This document shows, one piece after another, positions 33,666 through 42,958 of a stretch of 64,000 bases of DNA. Position numbers and translations under genes: made by a program. Positions within the stretch are counted from its first letter, which is position 1; every line of letters begins with the position of its first letter. Origin of the DNA: JAGPUQ01 sp947084925 (lineage in GTDB: Bacteria > Pseudomonadota > Gammaproteobacteria > Pseudomonadales > Porticoccaceae); contig CAMTUJ010000027.1 of assembly GCA_947084925.1 (NCBI GenBank), forward strand, positions 65,550 to 129,549. The letters run 5' to 3'. Under the pieces are notes generated by a model, which ran no database searches, was not told where the DNA came from, and saw only the letters and a list, made by a program, of their open reading frames with translations.

Positions 33666-34796
33666 ATGTCGATAAGCCAACACATTCCTCTACCGACACC
33701 CGAATCGCTGCTGCTGGACAACCTGAAAACAGCAATCGTGGTGCTGGATGCCGACTTGCATGTCCAGTACCTGAATACCGCGGCCGAAACCTTGATCGAA
33801 GCGAGCGCGAGCCGGCTGCGCGGCGCCCAGTTCGTCAGCTGCTTTGCCGAGCCCGCGCCCCGGCGCGCCCTGCTGCGACAAGCGCTCGATGAGCAGCAGC
33901 CCTATACCGAACGTACGGTCAAGCTGGTATTGGTCGACGGGCGCGAAATCACCGTGGATTACACGGTGTCGCCCATTCAACGCAAAGCGGAAGCCCTGCT
34001 GCTGGTCGAAATGCAGCCCATGGACCGCAGCCTGCGGATCGGTCGGGAACGCGCCCTGCTGTCCGCGAACGACACCTCGCGCAATCTGATTCGCGGCTTG
34101 GCGCACGAGATCAAGAACCCGCTGGGCGGCATCCTGGGCGCGTCCCAGTTGCTGGCCCAGGAACTGGCCCGCGACGACCTGCGGGAATACACCGATATCA
34201 TCATCGCCGAGACCGAACGGCTGCGGCAGCTGGTGGATCGCCTGCTCGGGCCCTCGCAGCCGGCGCAACTCGCGGCGGTCAACATCCACGAGATCACCGA
34301 GCGGGCGGCAGCCCTGGTCGAAGCGGAGACCGGCGGGCAATTGCGGATCCAGCGCGAATACGACCCCAGCATCCCGGACATCAGCGCCGATCGCGGCAAG
34401 CTGATACAGGCGACGCTGAATCTGGTGCGCAATGCCATGCAGGCCGTCGAGGCCGCGGGCCGCATCGCCGACGGCAGCGCGCGCGTGATCCTGCGCACCC
34501 GCGTGGTCAATCATTTCACCATCGGCGGGCACCAGCATCGCATCGTCTGCCGCCTCGACGTCATCGACAACGGCGGGGGTATCCCCGACGAGATCAGCGA
34601 CCGCATCTTCTACCCGATGGTCAGCGGGCGCCCCAACGGCACCGGCCTCGGCCTGCCCATCGCACAATCCGCCATTCAGCTGCATCGAGGCCTCATTGAA
34701 TGCGACAGCGTGCCGGGCCATACCCGGTTCTCCATTTATCTGCCCATCCAATCAACGCGCGGACCCCTGCATGAAGCCGACCATCTGGATCGTTGA
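33666..34796 (+). CDS. glnL: nitrogen regulation sensor histidine kinase NtrB
   Basis: Cytoplasmic kinase/phosphatase for NtrC, answering to PII. The 376-residue chain has a PAS domain (ILLDNLK then VVLDADLHVQYLNTAAETLI), the H-box RGLAHEIKNPLGGILGASQLL with the phospho-His, the N-box TLNLVRNAMQAVE, and G-box VIDNGGGIPDEI plus NGTGLGLPIAQS. No membrane segment is seen, as expected. The preceding 146 bases carry no recognised promoter. The 3' end overlaps ntrC by 26 bases. Confidence 0.95.
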   Translation: MSISQHIPLPTPESLLLDNLKTAIVVLDADLHVQYLNTAAETLIEASASRLRGAQFVSCFAEPAPRRALLRQALDEQQPYTERTVKLVLVDGREITVDYTVSPIQRKAEALLLVEMQPMDRSLRIGRERALLSANDTSRNLIRGLAHEIKNPLGGILGASQLLAQELARDDLREYTDIIIAETERLRQLVDRLLGPSQPAQLAAVNIHEITERAAALVEAETGGQLRIQREYDPSIPDISADRGKLIQATLNLVRNAMQAVEAAGRIADGSARVILRTRVVNHFTIGGHQHRIVCRLDVIDNGGGIPDEISDRIFYPMVSGRPNGTGLGLPIAQSAIQLHRGLIECDSVPGHTRFSIYLPIQSTRGPLHEADHLDR

Positions 34797-36189
34797 CGAC
34801 GACAAATCCATCCGCTGGGTGATGGAGCGCGCACTCGAAAAAGCGGACATGACGGTAGAGTGCTTCGAAGATGCTCAAAGCGTCCTCAAGCGCCTCGATC
34901 GCGGTCTGCCCGATACCCTGATCAGCGACATTCGCATGCCCGGCATGAATGGCCTGGAACTGCTGGAGCGGTTGCGCCGGGAAAATCCCGCCATGCCGGT
35001 GATCATTACCACCGCGCACTCCGATCTCGACAGCGCCGTGGCGGCGTATCAGGGCGGCGCTTTCGAATACCTGCCCAAGCCGTTCAATATCGACGAACTG
35101 GTCTCGGTGACCCGGCGCGCGATCGAATACGCGCGCGAGAAGAGCACGGCGGCAAAGCCGATGGAGGCCGAAGTCTCCAGGGAAATCATCGGCGAAGCGC
35201 CGGCGATGCAGGAGGTGTTCCGCGCCATCGGCCGGCTCTCCCATTCGAACATCACGGTGTTGATCAATGGCGAGTCAGGCACCGGCAAGGAGCTGGTCGC
35301 GCGCGCTCTGCATCGCCACAGCCCGCGTCAGGACCAGCCGTTTATTGCGCTGAACATGGCGGCGATTCCCCATGATCTGATCGAGTCGGAGCTGTTTGGG
35401 CACGAGAAGGGCGCCTTTACCGGCGCGGCCCAGCGCCGTGTGGGGCGCTTCGAGCAGGCCGATGGCGGTACTTTGTTCCTGGATGAAATCGGTGACATGC
35501 CGCCGGAAGCACAAACCCGCCTGCTGCGCGTGCTCGCGGACCGCGAGTTCTACCGCGTCGGCGGTCACACCCCCGTCAAGGTCGATGTCCGGATCATCGC
35601 CGCGACCCACCAGAATCTCGAAATCCTGGTGGGTGAACACCGGTTTCGCGAGGACCTGTTCCACCGCCTGAACGTGATTCGTATCCATCTGCCGCGGCTG
35701 TCGGATCGTCGCGAAGACCTGCCGCAACTCATGCAGCACTTCTTCAAGACTTCCGCCGAGGAACTCAATGTCGAGCCCAAAATACTGTCGCAGGAAGCGC
35801 GTGCTTACCTGTGCGGCTTGCCCTGGCCCGGCAATGTGCGGCAACTGGAGAACACCTGTCGCTGGCTGACGGTAATGGCGGCGGGGCGCGAGGTGCTCAA
35901 ATCCGACCTCCCGCCCGAGTTGCTCGCCATCGACACGCCCAGTCCCCGCGCGGCAGGCGACTGGGAGCAGTCGCTGCGGCGCTGGATCGGCAGTCAGCTT
36001 GCCAGCGGGGCGCACGACATTCTGGGCACGGCCACTCCCGCGTTTGAGCGCGCCGCCATCGAGACCGCGCTCGAGTACACCGCGGGCCGCAAGCGCGATG
36101 CCGCCGAACTGCTGGGCTGGGGCCGTAATACGCTGACCCGGAAAATACAGGAACTGGGAATTGCGGATGACCGCGACAACGAGGCCTGA
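34771..36189 (+). CDS. glnG: nitrogen regulation response regulator NtrC (sigma-54 activator)
   Basis: A 472-residue bacterial enhancer-binding protein. The receiver has IVDDDKSIRW and phospho-Asp in LISDIRMPGMNGLELL. The AAA+ domain has Walker A GESGTGKELVARALH, the sigma-54-contact loop HEKGAFTGAAQRR, Walker B GGTLFLDEIGDMP and R-fingers in FREDLFHRLNVIRI. The Fis-type DNA-binding tail includes AAELLGWGRNTLTRKIQEL. ATG 34771 gives MKPTIWIVDDD; an upstream ATG would overlap ntrB further and is not family-like. Its likely target here is the glnA promoter. Confidence 0.96.
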   Translation: MKPTIWIVDDDKSIRWVMERALEKADMTVECFEDAQSVLKRLDRGLPDTLISDIRMPGMNGLELLERLRRENPAMPVIITTAHSDLDSAVAAYQGGAFEYLPKPFNIDELVSVTRRAIEYAREKSTAAKPMEAEVSREIIGEAPAMQEVFRAIGRLSHSNITVLINGESGTGKELVARALHRHSPRQDQPFIALNMAAIPHDLIESELFGHEKGAFTGAAQRRVGRFEQADGGTLFLDEIGDMPPEAQTRLLRVLADREFYRVGGHTPVKVDVRIIAATHQNLEILVGEHRFREDLFHRLNVIRIHLPRLSDRREDLPQLMQHFFKTSAEELNVEPKILSQEARAYLCGLPWPGNVRQLENTCRWLTVMAAGREVLKSDLPPELLAIDTPSPRAAGDWEQSLRRWIGSQLASGAHDILGTATPAFERAAIETALEYTAGRKRDAAELLGWGRNTLTRKIQELGIADDRDNEA

Positions 36190-36230
36190 CAAGGGCCGCA
36201 AGAGTCTGTCAGGCCCCGCGGACGGCGGCG

Positions 36231-36713
36231 CTACGCGGCGGTTCCGCCGGCCGCGCGCTGGGCGGCGGCCTGGCGATACAGCCCGTCGAAATTCACCGGG
36301 GGCAACAGCAGTGGCGGAAAGCCGCCGCGCATCACGGTGCTGTCCACCGCCTCGCGCGCGTAAGGGAAGAGCACCGTCGGACAATGGACGTTCAGCACCT
36401 GGGTCAGTTCCGCTTCTTCCAGACCGGAGATCATGAATACGCCCGCCTGATGGATTTCGACCAGATACAGCGTCTGCGCGCCGTCCTTCAGGGTGACCGT
36501 CAGGGTCAACATCACTTCGTAGCGATCCGGTTCCAGCCGCCGCACGCCGATGCCCATCTCCTGCGCCGCCTGCGCCTGTCCTTCGCGCGTGAGCACATCC
36601 GGGCCGGCCGGGGTTTCAAACGACATGTCTTTGACGTAGATCCGCTGAATGGCCATCTGGGGACCACGATCCCCGCTGGAGTTGCCGGCAGTGGCGTTGC
36701 TGTCGGAAGTCAT
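36231..36713 (-). CDS. secB: protein-export chaperone SecB
   Basis: Tetrameric cytosolic chaperone that keeps precursors unfolded and passes them to SecA. 160 residues. Family motifs: IQRIYVKDMSFETPAGPDV, LFPYAREAVDSTVMRGGFPPLLLPPVNFDGLY (seen as LFPYAREAVDSTVMRGG and PPLLLPPVNFDGLY). Start ATG overlaps the grxC stop (ATGA), placing it last in a rhodanese-grxC-secB operon, the order used in many gammaproteobacteria. Confidence 0.96.
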   Translation of the reverse strand: MTSDSNATAGNSSGDRGPQMAIQRIYVKDMSFETPAGPDVLTREGQAQAAQEMGIGVRRLEPDRYEVMLTLTVTLKDGAQTLYLVEIHQAGVFMISGLEEAELTQVLNVHCPTVLFPYAREAVDSTVMRGGFPPLLLPPVNFDGLYRQAAAQRAAGGTAA

Positions 36714-37006
36714 GCTTCGGGTTCTCCGGAAGTGTTGGGTGCAACGGCTTCGGACGGGCTCAACAGCTGGTCGAGCACGCCCTCGCGCTCAAGGGCCAGC
36801 AGATCGGTAAAGCCGCCGACGTGATAATCGTCAATCCAGATTTGGGGCACGGTATCACGTCCGCTGCGGGCTTCCACCTCGCGGCGCAGGGCGGCGTTGC
36901 CGTCGACCGCGATATCCTCGAATGCCACGCCGCGCTGACGCAGAAACAGGCGCGCCCCGATGCAGTAGGGGCAGAAGCGGGTGCCGTAGAGCAACACCGA
37001 CGGCAT
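36710..37006 (-). CDS. grxC: glutaredoxin 3
   Basis: Small dithiol glutaredoxin, about 98 residues, reducing disulfides with glutathione. Active site CPYC in YGTRFCPYCIGARLFL; the cis-Pro TVPQIWIDDYHVGGFTDL and GG motif bind glutathione. ATG 37006 overlaps the rhodanese stop by one base (TGATG), deciding the start against an upstream in-frame ATG. The C-terminal tail (SPSEAVAPNTSGEPEA) is a little longer than usual. Confidence 0.94.
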   Translation of the reverse strand: MPSVLLYGTRFCPYCIGARLFLRQRGVAFEDIAVDGNAALRREVEARSGRDTVPQIWIDDYHVGGFTDLLALEREGVLDQLLSPSEAVAPNTSGEPEA

Positions 37007-37434
37007 CAGGACACCACTGGCAGGCTCTGGCCCTGCCATTCGGCCATACCGCCGCGCAGGCGCTGCACCTTGAACCCGGCGCGGCGCAGGGTGCGGCCGG
37101 CACCGGCCGCCTGCTGTCCGAGTTTGTCGACCAGAATCACGATGCGATCGCGCGCGGATTCGAGTTCAGCCATGCGGACATCGAGCTGCGCAAGGGGGAT
37201 GTTGATCGCCTGGTTGATATGCCCGGACTGGTACTCTTTCGCATCACGAATATCGACCAGGAGAGCCTCGCCGCCATTGAGCAGGCGCGTGACATCATGC
37301 ACCGACAACTGCTTGCCGGCCTTGAAGTGTTCAAGCACCACGAACAGGTAAACCAGCGCCAGAAACAGGCTGACCAGCAGCCACTGCGCGCTGACAAAAA
37401 CCAGGAAATCCGCCACCCGCAACCTCGTTGCCAC
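37006..37434 (-). CDS. membrane-anchored rhodanese-like protein (YibN type), active Cys absent
   Basis: One N-terminal membrane helix (QWLLVSLFLALVYLFVVLEH) followed by a rhodanese fold (LLVDIRDAKEYQSGHINQAINIP). The active-site loop, which normally begins with Cys, reads ILVDKLGQQA, so sulfur transfer by the standard mechanism is unlikely. The YibN family sits with grxC and secB in many gammaproteobacteria and probably works at the membrane. GTG 37434 was preferred over ATG 37473, since a TATACT -10-like element (37462-37457 on the minus strand) would lie inside the longer form; start is moderately certain. Confidence 0.82.
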   Translation of the reverse strand: MATRLRVADFLVFVSAQWLLVSLFLALVYLFVVLEHFKAGKQLSVHDVTRLLNGGEALLVDIRDAKEYQSGHINQAINIPLAQLDVRMAELESARDRIVILVDKLGQQAAGAGRTLRRAGFKVQRLRGGMAEWQGQSLPVVS

Positions 37435-37581
37435 ACCGCCATCCGAACGGCGGCGTAGTATACACAGGCACATCCCGCCCCGCTGTTGCCGTCAGCGCGA
37501 CCGGGCCAAATAGTTTTTCCCGCCTCGAGCCAGTACCATGGCGTCCTTTTCCGCAACTCCCCGCAGGGCAGTATCCCACAG

Positions 37582-39156
37582 ATGGAAAATGGCAAACGCC
37601 CTACCGTTTTGCTGATCCTGGACGGCTGGGGACACAGCGAAACCAGCGCCCACAATGCCCTCCACGCGGCGCAAATCCCGGTCTGGAACAGACTCTGGGC
37701 ACAATGTCCCCACACCCTCATTTCGGGCTCCGGCCTGGATGTGGGTTTGCCCGACGGCCAGATGGGCAACTCGGAAGTCGGCCATATGACGCTGGGGGCG
37801 GGCCGGGTTCTCTACCAGAACCTCACCCGCATCAATGCCGCGCTCGCCAGCGGCGAATTTGACGCCAACCCAATCTATCTCGCGGCAATCGATCGCGCCA
37901 TCGCGGCCGGAGGCGCGGTACATATCCTTGGGCTGCTGTCCCCGGGCGGCGTCCACAGCCATGAAGAACACCTCCGGGCCGCCGTTGCGCTGGCGGCGAA
38001 ACGTGGCGCGCGGCGCGTGTATCTGCACGCCTTCCTGGACGGTCGGGATACGCCGCCGCGCAGTGCCGAAGCATCCTTGCAGCGCACCCGGGAGGTGTTT
38101 GCGGCGCTGGGTTGCGGGCGCATCGCGTCGATCTGCGGCCGCTACTACGCCATGGACCGGGATCACCGCTGGGATCGCACCGAGCGCGCCTACGACATGC
38201 TCACCGCGGCGACGGCGCCGTTTCGGGAAGCCGATCCGATCAGCGCGCTGCGCGCCGCCTACGCGCGCGACGAAAACGACGAGTTCGTGCAGCCCACGCT
38301 CGTGCAAGGCCCCGGTGAAGCGGATGCCCCGATTCGCTCCGGCGACGCGGTGATCTTCATGAACTTCCGCCCCGACCGCGCGCGACAACTCACCCAGGCG
38401 CTGGTCGAGCCGGAGTTCACCGGGTTTGCGCGCAAGCAGTGGCCCAGGCTGAGCGATTTCGTGACCACCACGGAATACGAAGCGAACCTGCCGGTGCACT
38501 GTGCTTTTCCGCCGGCGTCTCTCACCAACTCCCTTGGTGAATATCTGGCGAACCTGGGCAAAACCCAGCTCCGCATTGCCGAGACCGAGAAATACGCCCA
38601 TGTGACCTTCTTTTTCAGCGGTGGTCGCGAAGCCTGTTATCCGGGCGAGGAACGCATCCTGATCCCGTCGCCCCAGGTGGCGACCTATGACCTCAAGCCC
38701 GAGATGAGCGCATTCGAGATCACCGACCGACTCGTCGAGGCCATCGCCGGGCGGCATTTCGACCTGATCGTATGCAATTTCGCCAACGGAGACATGGTTG
38801 GCCATACGGGGATCTTTGCCGCCGCCGTGCGAGCGGCGGAGGCGCTCGACATCTGCATCGGACGCATGGTCGCGGCCCTGGAGGCCGTCCAGGGCCAATG
38901 CCTGATCACCGCCGATCACGGCAATCTGGAGCAAATGGAGGAAGACGGCCAACCGCTTACCTCCCATACCACGCTGCCGGTGCCCCTGGTCTACGTCGGT
39001 CCCCGAGACATCGGACTGGCCGCGGGTGGCACCCTGGCCGACGTCGCGCCGACCCTGCTGACGCTGATGGACCTGCCATTGCCGGCGGAAATGACCGGCC
39101 ACTCGCTGCTGGCCGCTGATTCCGGCGAACCCCGGAGCGCGCGAGCGCGGGGGTGA
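37582..39156 (+). CDS. gpmI: 2,3-bisphosphoglycerate-independent phosphoglycerate mutase
   Basis: Glycolytic interconversion of 3- and 2-phosphoglycerate; manganese-dependent, alkaline-phosphatase superfamily. 524 residues. The start motif LLILDGWGHSE, the phosphoserine motif GQMGNSEVGHMTLGAGR, and the metal ligands in CNFANGDMVGHTG and LITADHGNLEQM are intact. ATG 37582 opens MENGKRPTVLLILDGWG; an earlier in-frame ATG at 37486 has no support. It diverges from the rhodanese gene and overlaps envC by four bases. Confidence 0.96.
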   Translation: MENGKRPTVLLILDGWGHSETSAHNALHAAQIPVWNRLWAQCPHTLISGSGLDVGLPDGQMGNSEVGHMTLGAGRVLYQNLTRINAALASGEFDANPIYLAAIDRAIAAGGAVHILGLLSPGGVHSHEEHLRAAVALAAKRGARRVYLHAFLDGRDTPPRSAEASLQRTREVFAALGCGRIASICGRYYAMDRDHRWDRTERAYDMLTAATAPFREADPISALRAAYARDENDEFVQPTLVQGPGEADAPIRSGDAVIFMNFRPDRARQLTQALVEPEFTGFARKQWPRLSDFVTTTEYEANLPVHCAFPPASLTNSLGEYLANLGKTQLRIAETEKYAHVTFFFSGGREACYPGEERILIPSPQVATYDLKPEMSAFEITDRLVEAIAGRHFDLIVCNFANGDMVGHTGIFAAAVRAAEALDICIGRMVAALEAVQGQCLITADHGNLEQMEEDGQPLTSHTTLPVPLVYVGPRDIGLAAGGTLADVAPTLLTLMDLPLPAEMTGHSLLAADSGEPRSARARG

Positions 39157-40274
39157 AACGCATTGCGCTTGCCTGGTGCCTCGCCAGCCTCGCTGCCGGT
39201 ACCGGTGCCGGTGCCGGGGATGAGGCCGGCAAATTGCAGAAACTGCGCGGCGAGATCGGGGCTCACGAGCAACGCGTGCAACAGACCGACGCCCGGCGTG
39301 CCGCGCTGGAGAGTCAACTCCAGCAAGCCGAGACCCGTCTTGCCGAACTGCACGAGCGTCACACCCATCTCGCCCGGCGCGTCGCGGCCGGCGAGGCGGA
39401 ATTGAACGTGCTGGACCAGCAGCGGACGGCGCTCCAGCAGACGGCGACACAGCAATCGCAACGACTGGCCGCCGACGCCGCCGTAGCCTACCGGCTCGGC
39501 CGCAGCGAACCCCTGAAAATGCTGCTCAACATGGAGGATCCCCAGCAGGCCCGCCGCATGATGGCCTATTACGGCCGCTTCATTACCGCGCGCGCCGGGC
39601 AGCTGACCGGCTACCAGACTACCCTTCAGGAACTGGACGCCACCACCGCCGCCATTGCGGCGCGCCAGTCGTTGCTGGAAGCCGACCGTACCGCGCTGGG
39701 CGACGCCCTGCGTCAGCAGCAAGGGCAACAAACCGCACGCCGCGATGCCATGGCGGCACTGGCTCGTGACCTGACGGACGAGCGCGCGCGGCTACGGCAG
39801 CTCAAGACCGAAGAACAGCGTCTGCGCGACCTGCTCGATCGACTCGCCCGCAGTGCCAGCGCGGCAGGCAACGGCCCCTTCGCAAAGCAGGCGGGTAAGC
39901 TGCCGTGGCCGGTGAATGGCAAGCCGCTCAATCGCTTTGGGGCCAGCCGCGCCAGTGCATTACCCTGGACCGGCTGGATGATCGAAGTCCAGGAGGGCAG
40001 CGAAGTCCACGCGATCCACGCCGGCACGGTGGTGTTCGCGGACTATCTGCGCGGTCACGGTCAGCTCATCATCGTCGACCATGGCGGCGGCTATCTCAGT
40101 CTTTATTCGCACAATCAGGCCCTGCTCAAGAACACCGGCACTCGGGTGCAGGGTGATGAGGTGATCGCCCGCGCCGGCGCCAGTGGCGGCCTTGAGCGCA
40201 GCGCGCTCTATTTCGAGATCCGGCAGGGCGGAAAAACCCTGGACCCGGCCGTCTGGCTGCGCAAGCGGAGGTAA
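39153..40274 (+). CDS. envC: murein hydrolase activator EnvC (degenerate M23 domain)
   Basis: Periplasmic septal activator of cell-wall amidases. A signal peptide (IALAWCLASLAAGTGA) is followed by a long coiled coil (about residues 25-240, rich in Gln/Glu/Arg/Leu heptads) and a C-terminal LytM/M23 domain. The zinc-site residues are lost: the first motif is GWMIEVQEGSEV with no His-x3-Asp, and LYFEIRQGG replaces LHFEIR. That pattern is known for amidase activators. The GTG start overlaps the gpmI stop (GTGA). Order gpmI-envC-ctpA is conserved. Confidence 0.93.
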   Translation: MKRIALAWCLASLAAGTGAGAGDEAGKLQKLRGEIGAHEQRVQQTDARRAALESQLQQAETRLAELHERHTHLARRVAAGEAELNVLDQQRTALQQTATQQSQRLAADAAVAYRLGRSEPLKMLLNMEDPQQARRMMAYYGRFITARAGQLTGYQTTLQELDATTAAIAARQSLLEADRTALGDALRQQQGQQTARRDAMAALARDLTDERARLRQLKTEEQRLRDLLDRLARSASAAGNGPFAKQAGKLPWPVNGKPLNRFGASRASALPWTGWMIEVQEGSEVHAIHAGTVVFADYLRGHGQLIIVDHGGGYLSLYSHNQALLKNTGTRVQGDEVIARAGASGGLERSALYFEIRQGGKTLDPAVWLRKRR

Positions 40275-40377
40275 CGCGCGGCCCGGGCCGCCGGCTGTGA
40301 CCTCGCGGTGACCAGGCATGACGCTGTTATGATTGCCGCGCGGCTTGCCGCTTTTGCGTACCGAGGATTCCGATACC

Positions 40378-41655
40378 ATGAAACTGCGCCAACTGATCCC
40401 CTGTCTGTTGGGTGCCTGCGCCTGCGCTTTCGCCGCCGAATCCGGCGACGTCGCACCCCGGCTGCCCCTCGATGAATTGCAGCTTTTCGCTCAGGTGTTC
40501 GATCAGGTGCGCAACGCTTACGTCGAAGAAATCGATGATCGGGTCCTGCTGCAGAAAGCGGTGACCGGGCTGCTCGGCCAGCTCGATCCCCACTCCGCCT
40601 TTCTCGAAGCCGAGTCCTACACCGAATTGAAAGAACACACCACGGGTGAGTTCGGCGGCATCGGCGTCGAGCTGGGCCTCGATCGCGGTTATGTCAGCGT
40701 TGTCTCGCCCATCGACGACACGCCGGCCGCGCGCGCCGGGTTGCGGCCAGGGGATCTGATCCTGCAACTCGACGATCGCTCCACCCAGGGCATGAGCCTG
40801 GAGGAGGCGATCTCGCTGATGCGTGGGGACAAAGGCAGCACCATCAAACTCACGCTAGGACGGGAAGGAGCGACCGAACCCTTGGTGGTCACGCTCACGC
40901 GCGACATGATCGCCATCAAGAGCATCCGCAAGGAGGTGCTGGAGCCGGGATTCGCGTATCTGCGCATTGCCCAGTTCCAGGAACAGACCAGTGCTGAATT
41001 TACCCGTGCCATCGCCGATCTGCGCAAACAGGAACCCGCGCTCAAGGGAGTGGTGATTGATTTGCGCAACAACCCGGGCGGGCTTCTCCCCGCATCGATC
41101 GAAGTGGCCGATGCGCTGCTCGACAGCGGCCTGATCGTTTACACCGAGGGTCGCATCGCATCCGCCAACACCCGGGCCACGGCGACGCCCGGCGACGCCC
41201 TGGCGGGGATCCCGCTCGCGGTGCTGATTAACGAAGGTACCGCGTCGGCGGCGGAGATCGTCGCCGGCGCACTCAAGGATCATCGCCGCGCCCTGATTGT
41301 CGGCACCAAGAGCTTTGGCAAGGGCTCCGTGCAAACCGTGCTGCCACTGCAGGACGGGCGCGCGATCAAACTGACCACGGCGCGCTATTTCACGCCCAGC
41401 GGCAATTCCATTCAGGCGGACGGGATCCAGCCCGATGTGGAGGTGCGCCGCGCCGAGGTGCACGAACTCGAGCCCGGCTTCGTGATCAAGGAATCAAACC
41501 TCGGGGGGCATCTGGAAAGCGGAAGGAAACAGCCGTCGCCGAAGCATGACGCTGAATCCGGAGAGCCCGTCGATAATCAACTCCACGAAGCCGTCAACCT
41601 GCTCAAGGCGCTGGCGCTGTTCAGCCGACCGGCGGACCCGCTGGCGGATCAGTGA
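40378..41655 (+). CDS. ctpA: carboxyl-terminal processing peptidase (S41, PDZ)
   Basis: Periplasmic serine protease of the CtpA type, 425 residues. After a signal peptide (IPCLLGACACAFAAE) come the S41 N-terminal region with GLLGQLDPHSAFL, a PDZ domain (about 85-165; DTPAARAGLRPGDLILQLDD) and the catalytic core: LRNNPGGLLPASIEVAD, Ser in INEGTASAAEIVAGAL and Lys in GTKSFGKGSVQTVLPL. ATG 40378 gives a proper signal peptide; an in-frame start at 40333 would not. Third gene of gpmI-envC-ctpA. Confidence 0.95.
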   Translation: MKLRQLIPCLLGACACAFAAESGDVAPRLPLDELQLFAQVFDQVRNAYVEEIDDRVLLQKAVTGLLGQLDPHSAFLEAESYTELKEHTTGEFGGIGVELGLDRGYVSVVSPIDDTPAARAGLRPGDLILQLDDRSTQGMSLEEAISLMRGDKGSTIKLTLGREGATEPLVVTLTRDMIAIKSIRKEVLEPGFAYLRIAQFQEQTSAEFTRAIADLRKQEPALKGVVIDLRNNPGGLLPASIEVADALLDSGLIVYTEGRIASANTRATATPGDALAGIPLAVLINEGTASAAEIVAGALKDHRRALIVGTKSFGKGSVQTVLPLQDGRAIKLTTARYFTPSGNSIQADGIQPDVEVRRAEVHELEPGFVIKESNLGGHLESGRKQPSPKHDAESGEPVDNQLHEAVNLLKALALFSRPADPLADQ

Positions 41656-41788
41656 GCTTGCAACACTGCGCCGGGTTGCTGTACAAAGAGGGAGTCGCAC
41701 GGATCGCGGTCGTCGTCATGCTGCCGATCTGCCGCGCGACCCGTGCGGCAGCAACACGCAGGCGCCCACACAACACAGGTAAATGGTT

Positions 41789-42082
41789 ATGACCGAGGCT
41801 CTGACCCCACAGATTTCCTGCCTGCCGCGCGCTGGTGAGGGGACTGTGCATGAGGTGATCACCTCTCGCCGCGACCGGCTGTTCCAGGGTTCCGACGGCT
41901 GGTACTTCAGCACCCGTGAAAAGGTGACCTTGGGCCCGTTTCCGGCGCCCGAGAAAGCCGAAGCCGCCGTGGCGGATTTTCTGATGTTCATCAAAAGTGC
42001 GCCGCCGCGGGTGATCAATGTGTTCAAAGGCGGGCCGCAACAAGCGACGGCTCCCGGCGCCGGGCTGCATACGGCGCACTGA
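41789..42082 (+). CDS. small DUF6316-like protein
   Basis: About 97 residues, no signal or membrane segment. The central segment RRDRLFQGSDGWYFSTREKV followed by LGPFPAPEKAEAAVADFL matches the short DUF6316 pattern (Arg-Phe, Trp-Tyr-Phe-x-Thr-Arg-Glu, Gly-Pro-Phe) found as small unknown proteins in gammaproteobacteria. ATG 41789 has AGG about 9 bases upstream; ATG 41783 is a two-codon longer option. Function is unknown. Confidence 0.65.
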   Translation: MTEALTPQISCLPRAGEGTVHEVITSRRDRLFQGSDGWYFSTREKVTLGPFPAPEKAEAAVADFLMFIKSAPPRVINVFKGGPQQATAPGAGLHTAH

Positions 42083-42100
42083 TCTCGCGCCTGGCGCACG

Positions 42101-42123
42101 GCACGGGCGGTCGCCGCCCGTGC
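42101..42123. terminator. bidirectional hairpin between the DUF6316 gene and hisF
   Basis: Ten-base perfect stem GCACGGGCGG (42101-42110) with CCGCCCGTGC (42114-42123), loop TCG, followed on the plus strand by GTTT. It lies between the convergent stops at 42082 and 42127, so it probably serves both genes. Confidence 0.7.
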
Positions 42124-42126
42124 GTT

Positions 42127-42900
42127 TCAGCGTACCTGGACGCCCTGCGCCGCCATGAACGCCTTGGCCTCGGCGACGCTGTATTCCCCGAAGTGAAAAA
42201 TGCTCGCGGCCAACACCGCGTCAGCGCCGCCTTTCTGCACACCATCCACCAGATGCTGCAGATTGCCCACCCCCCCGGACGCGATCACCGGCACCGCGAC
42301 GGCGTCGCTGACCGCGCGCGTCAACTCCAGGTCGAAACCATCACGCGTGCCGTCCCGGTCCATGCTGGTCAGCAGGATTTCGCCTGCGCCCAGTTCCGCC
42401 ATGCGCTGGGCCCAGGCCACGGCGTCCAGGCCGGTCCCCCGGCGCCCGCCGTGGGTGAAGACCTCCCAGCGCGGCGCTTCGCCCGGGGCGCTGACCCGTT
42501 TGGCATCGATGGCGACCACAATGCACTGGCTGCCGAAGCGCGCCGCCGCCAGCCGCACAAGGTCGGGGTCATTCACCGCCGCCGAGTTGATGCCCACCTT
42601 GTCGGCGCCCGCGCGCAACAGGGCCTTGATGTCGTCGAGCGTGCGCACTCCGCCGCCCACGGTCAGAGGAATGAACACCGCCGCCGCCATGCGGGCGACC
42701 GTATGGAGCATGGTGTCGCGGCCTTCGTGGCTCGCGGTGATATCGAGAAACGTGATTTCGTCGGCGCCGGCTTCGTCATAGCGTCGCGCCACCTCGACCG
42801 GATCGCCCGCATCGCGGATATCGACAAAACGAACCCCCTTGACCACGCGCCCGGCGTCCACGTCGAGGCAGGGGATTATGCGTCTGGCAAGCTTGGTCAT
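42127..42900 (-). CDS. hisF: imidazole glycerol phosphate synthase subunit HisF
   Basis: Cyclase subunit of IGP synthase in histidine biosynthesis; a TIM barrel of 257 residues. Catalytic Asp residues lie in IPCLDVDAGRVVKGV and CIVVAIDAKRV; phosphate loops are VGGGVRTLDDI and VIASGGVGNLQHL. It is separated from the rest of the histidine genes: upstream on the strand is an aspartic protease gene and downstream only a terminator, whereas hisH-hisA-hisF-hisI is the usual order. Confidence 0.96.
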   Translation of the reverse strand: MTKLARRIIPCLDVDAGRVVKGVRFVDIRDAGDPVEVARRYDEAGADEITFLDITASHEGRDTMLHTVARMAAAVFIPLTVGGGVRTLDDIKALLRAGADKVGINSAAVNDPDLVRLAAARFGSQCIVVAIDAKRVSAPGEAPRWEVFTHGGRRGTGLDAVAWAQRMAELGAGEILLTSMDRDGTRDGFDLELTRAVSDAVAVPVIASGGVGNLQHLVDGVQKGGADAVLAASIFHFGEYSVAEAKAFMAAQGVQVR

Positions 42901-42958
42901 GAAGGTTCTCGATTGGACTGGATTGGTTGCACCGGATTACCGCAATGGCATGCGCGGA

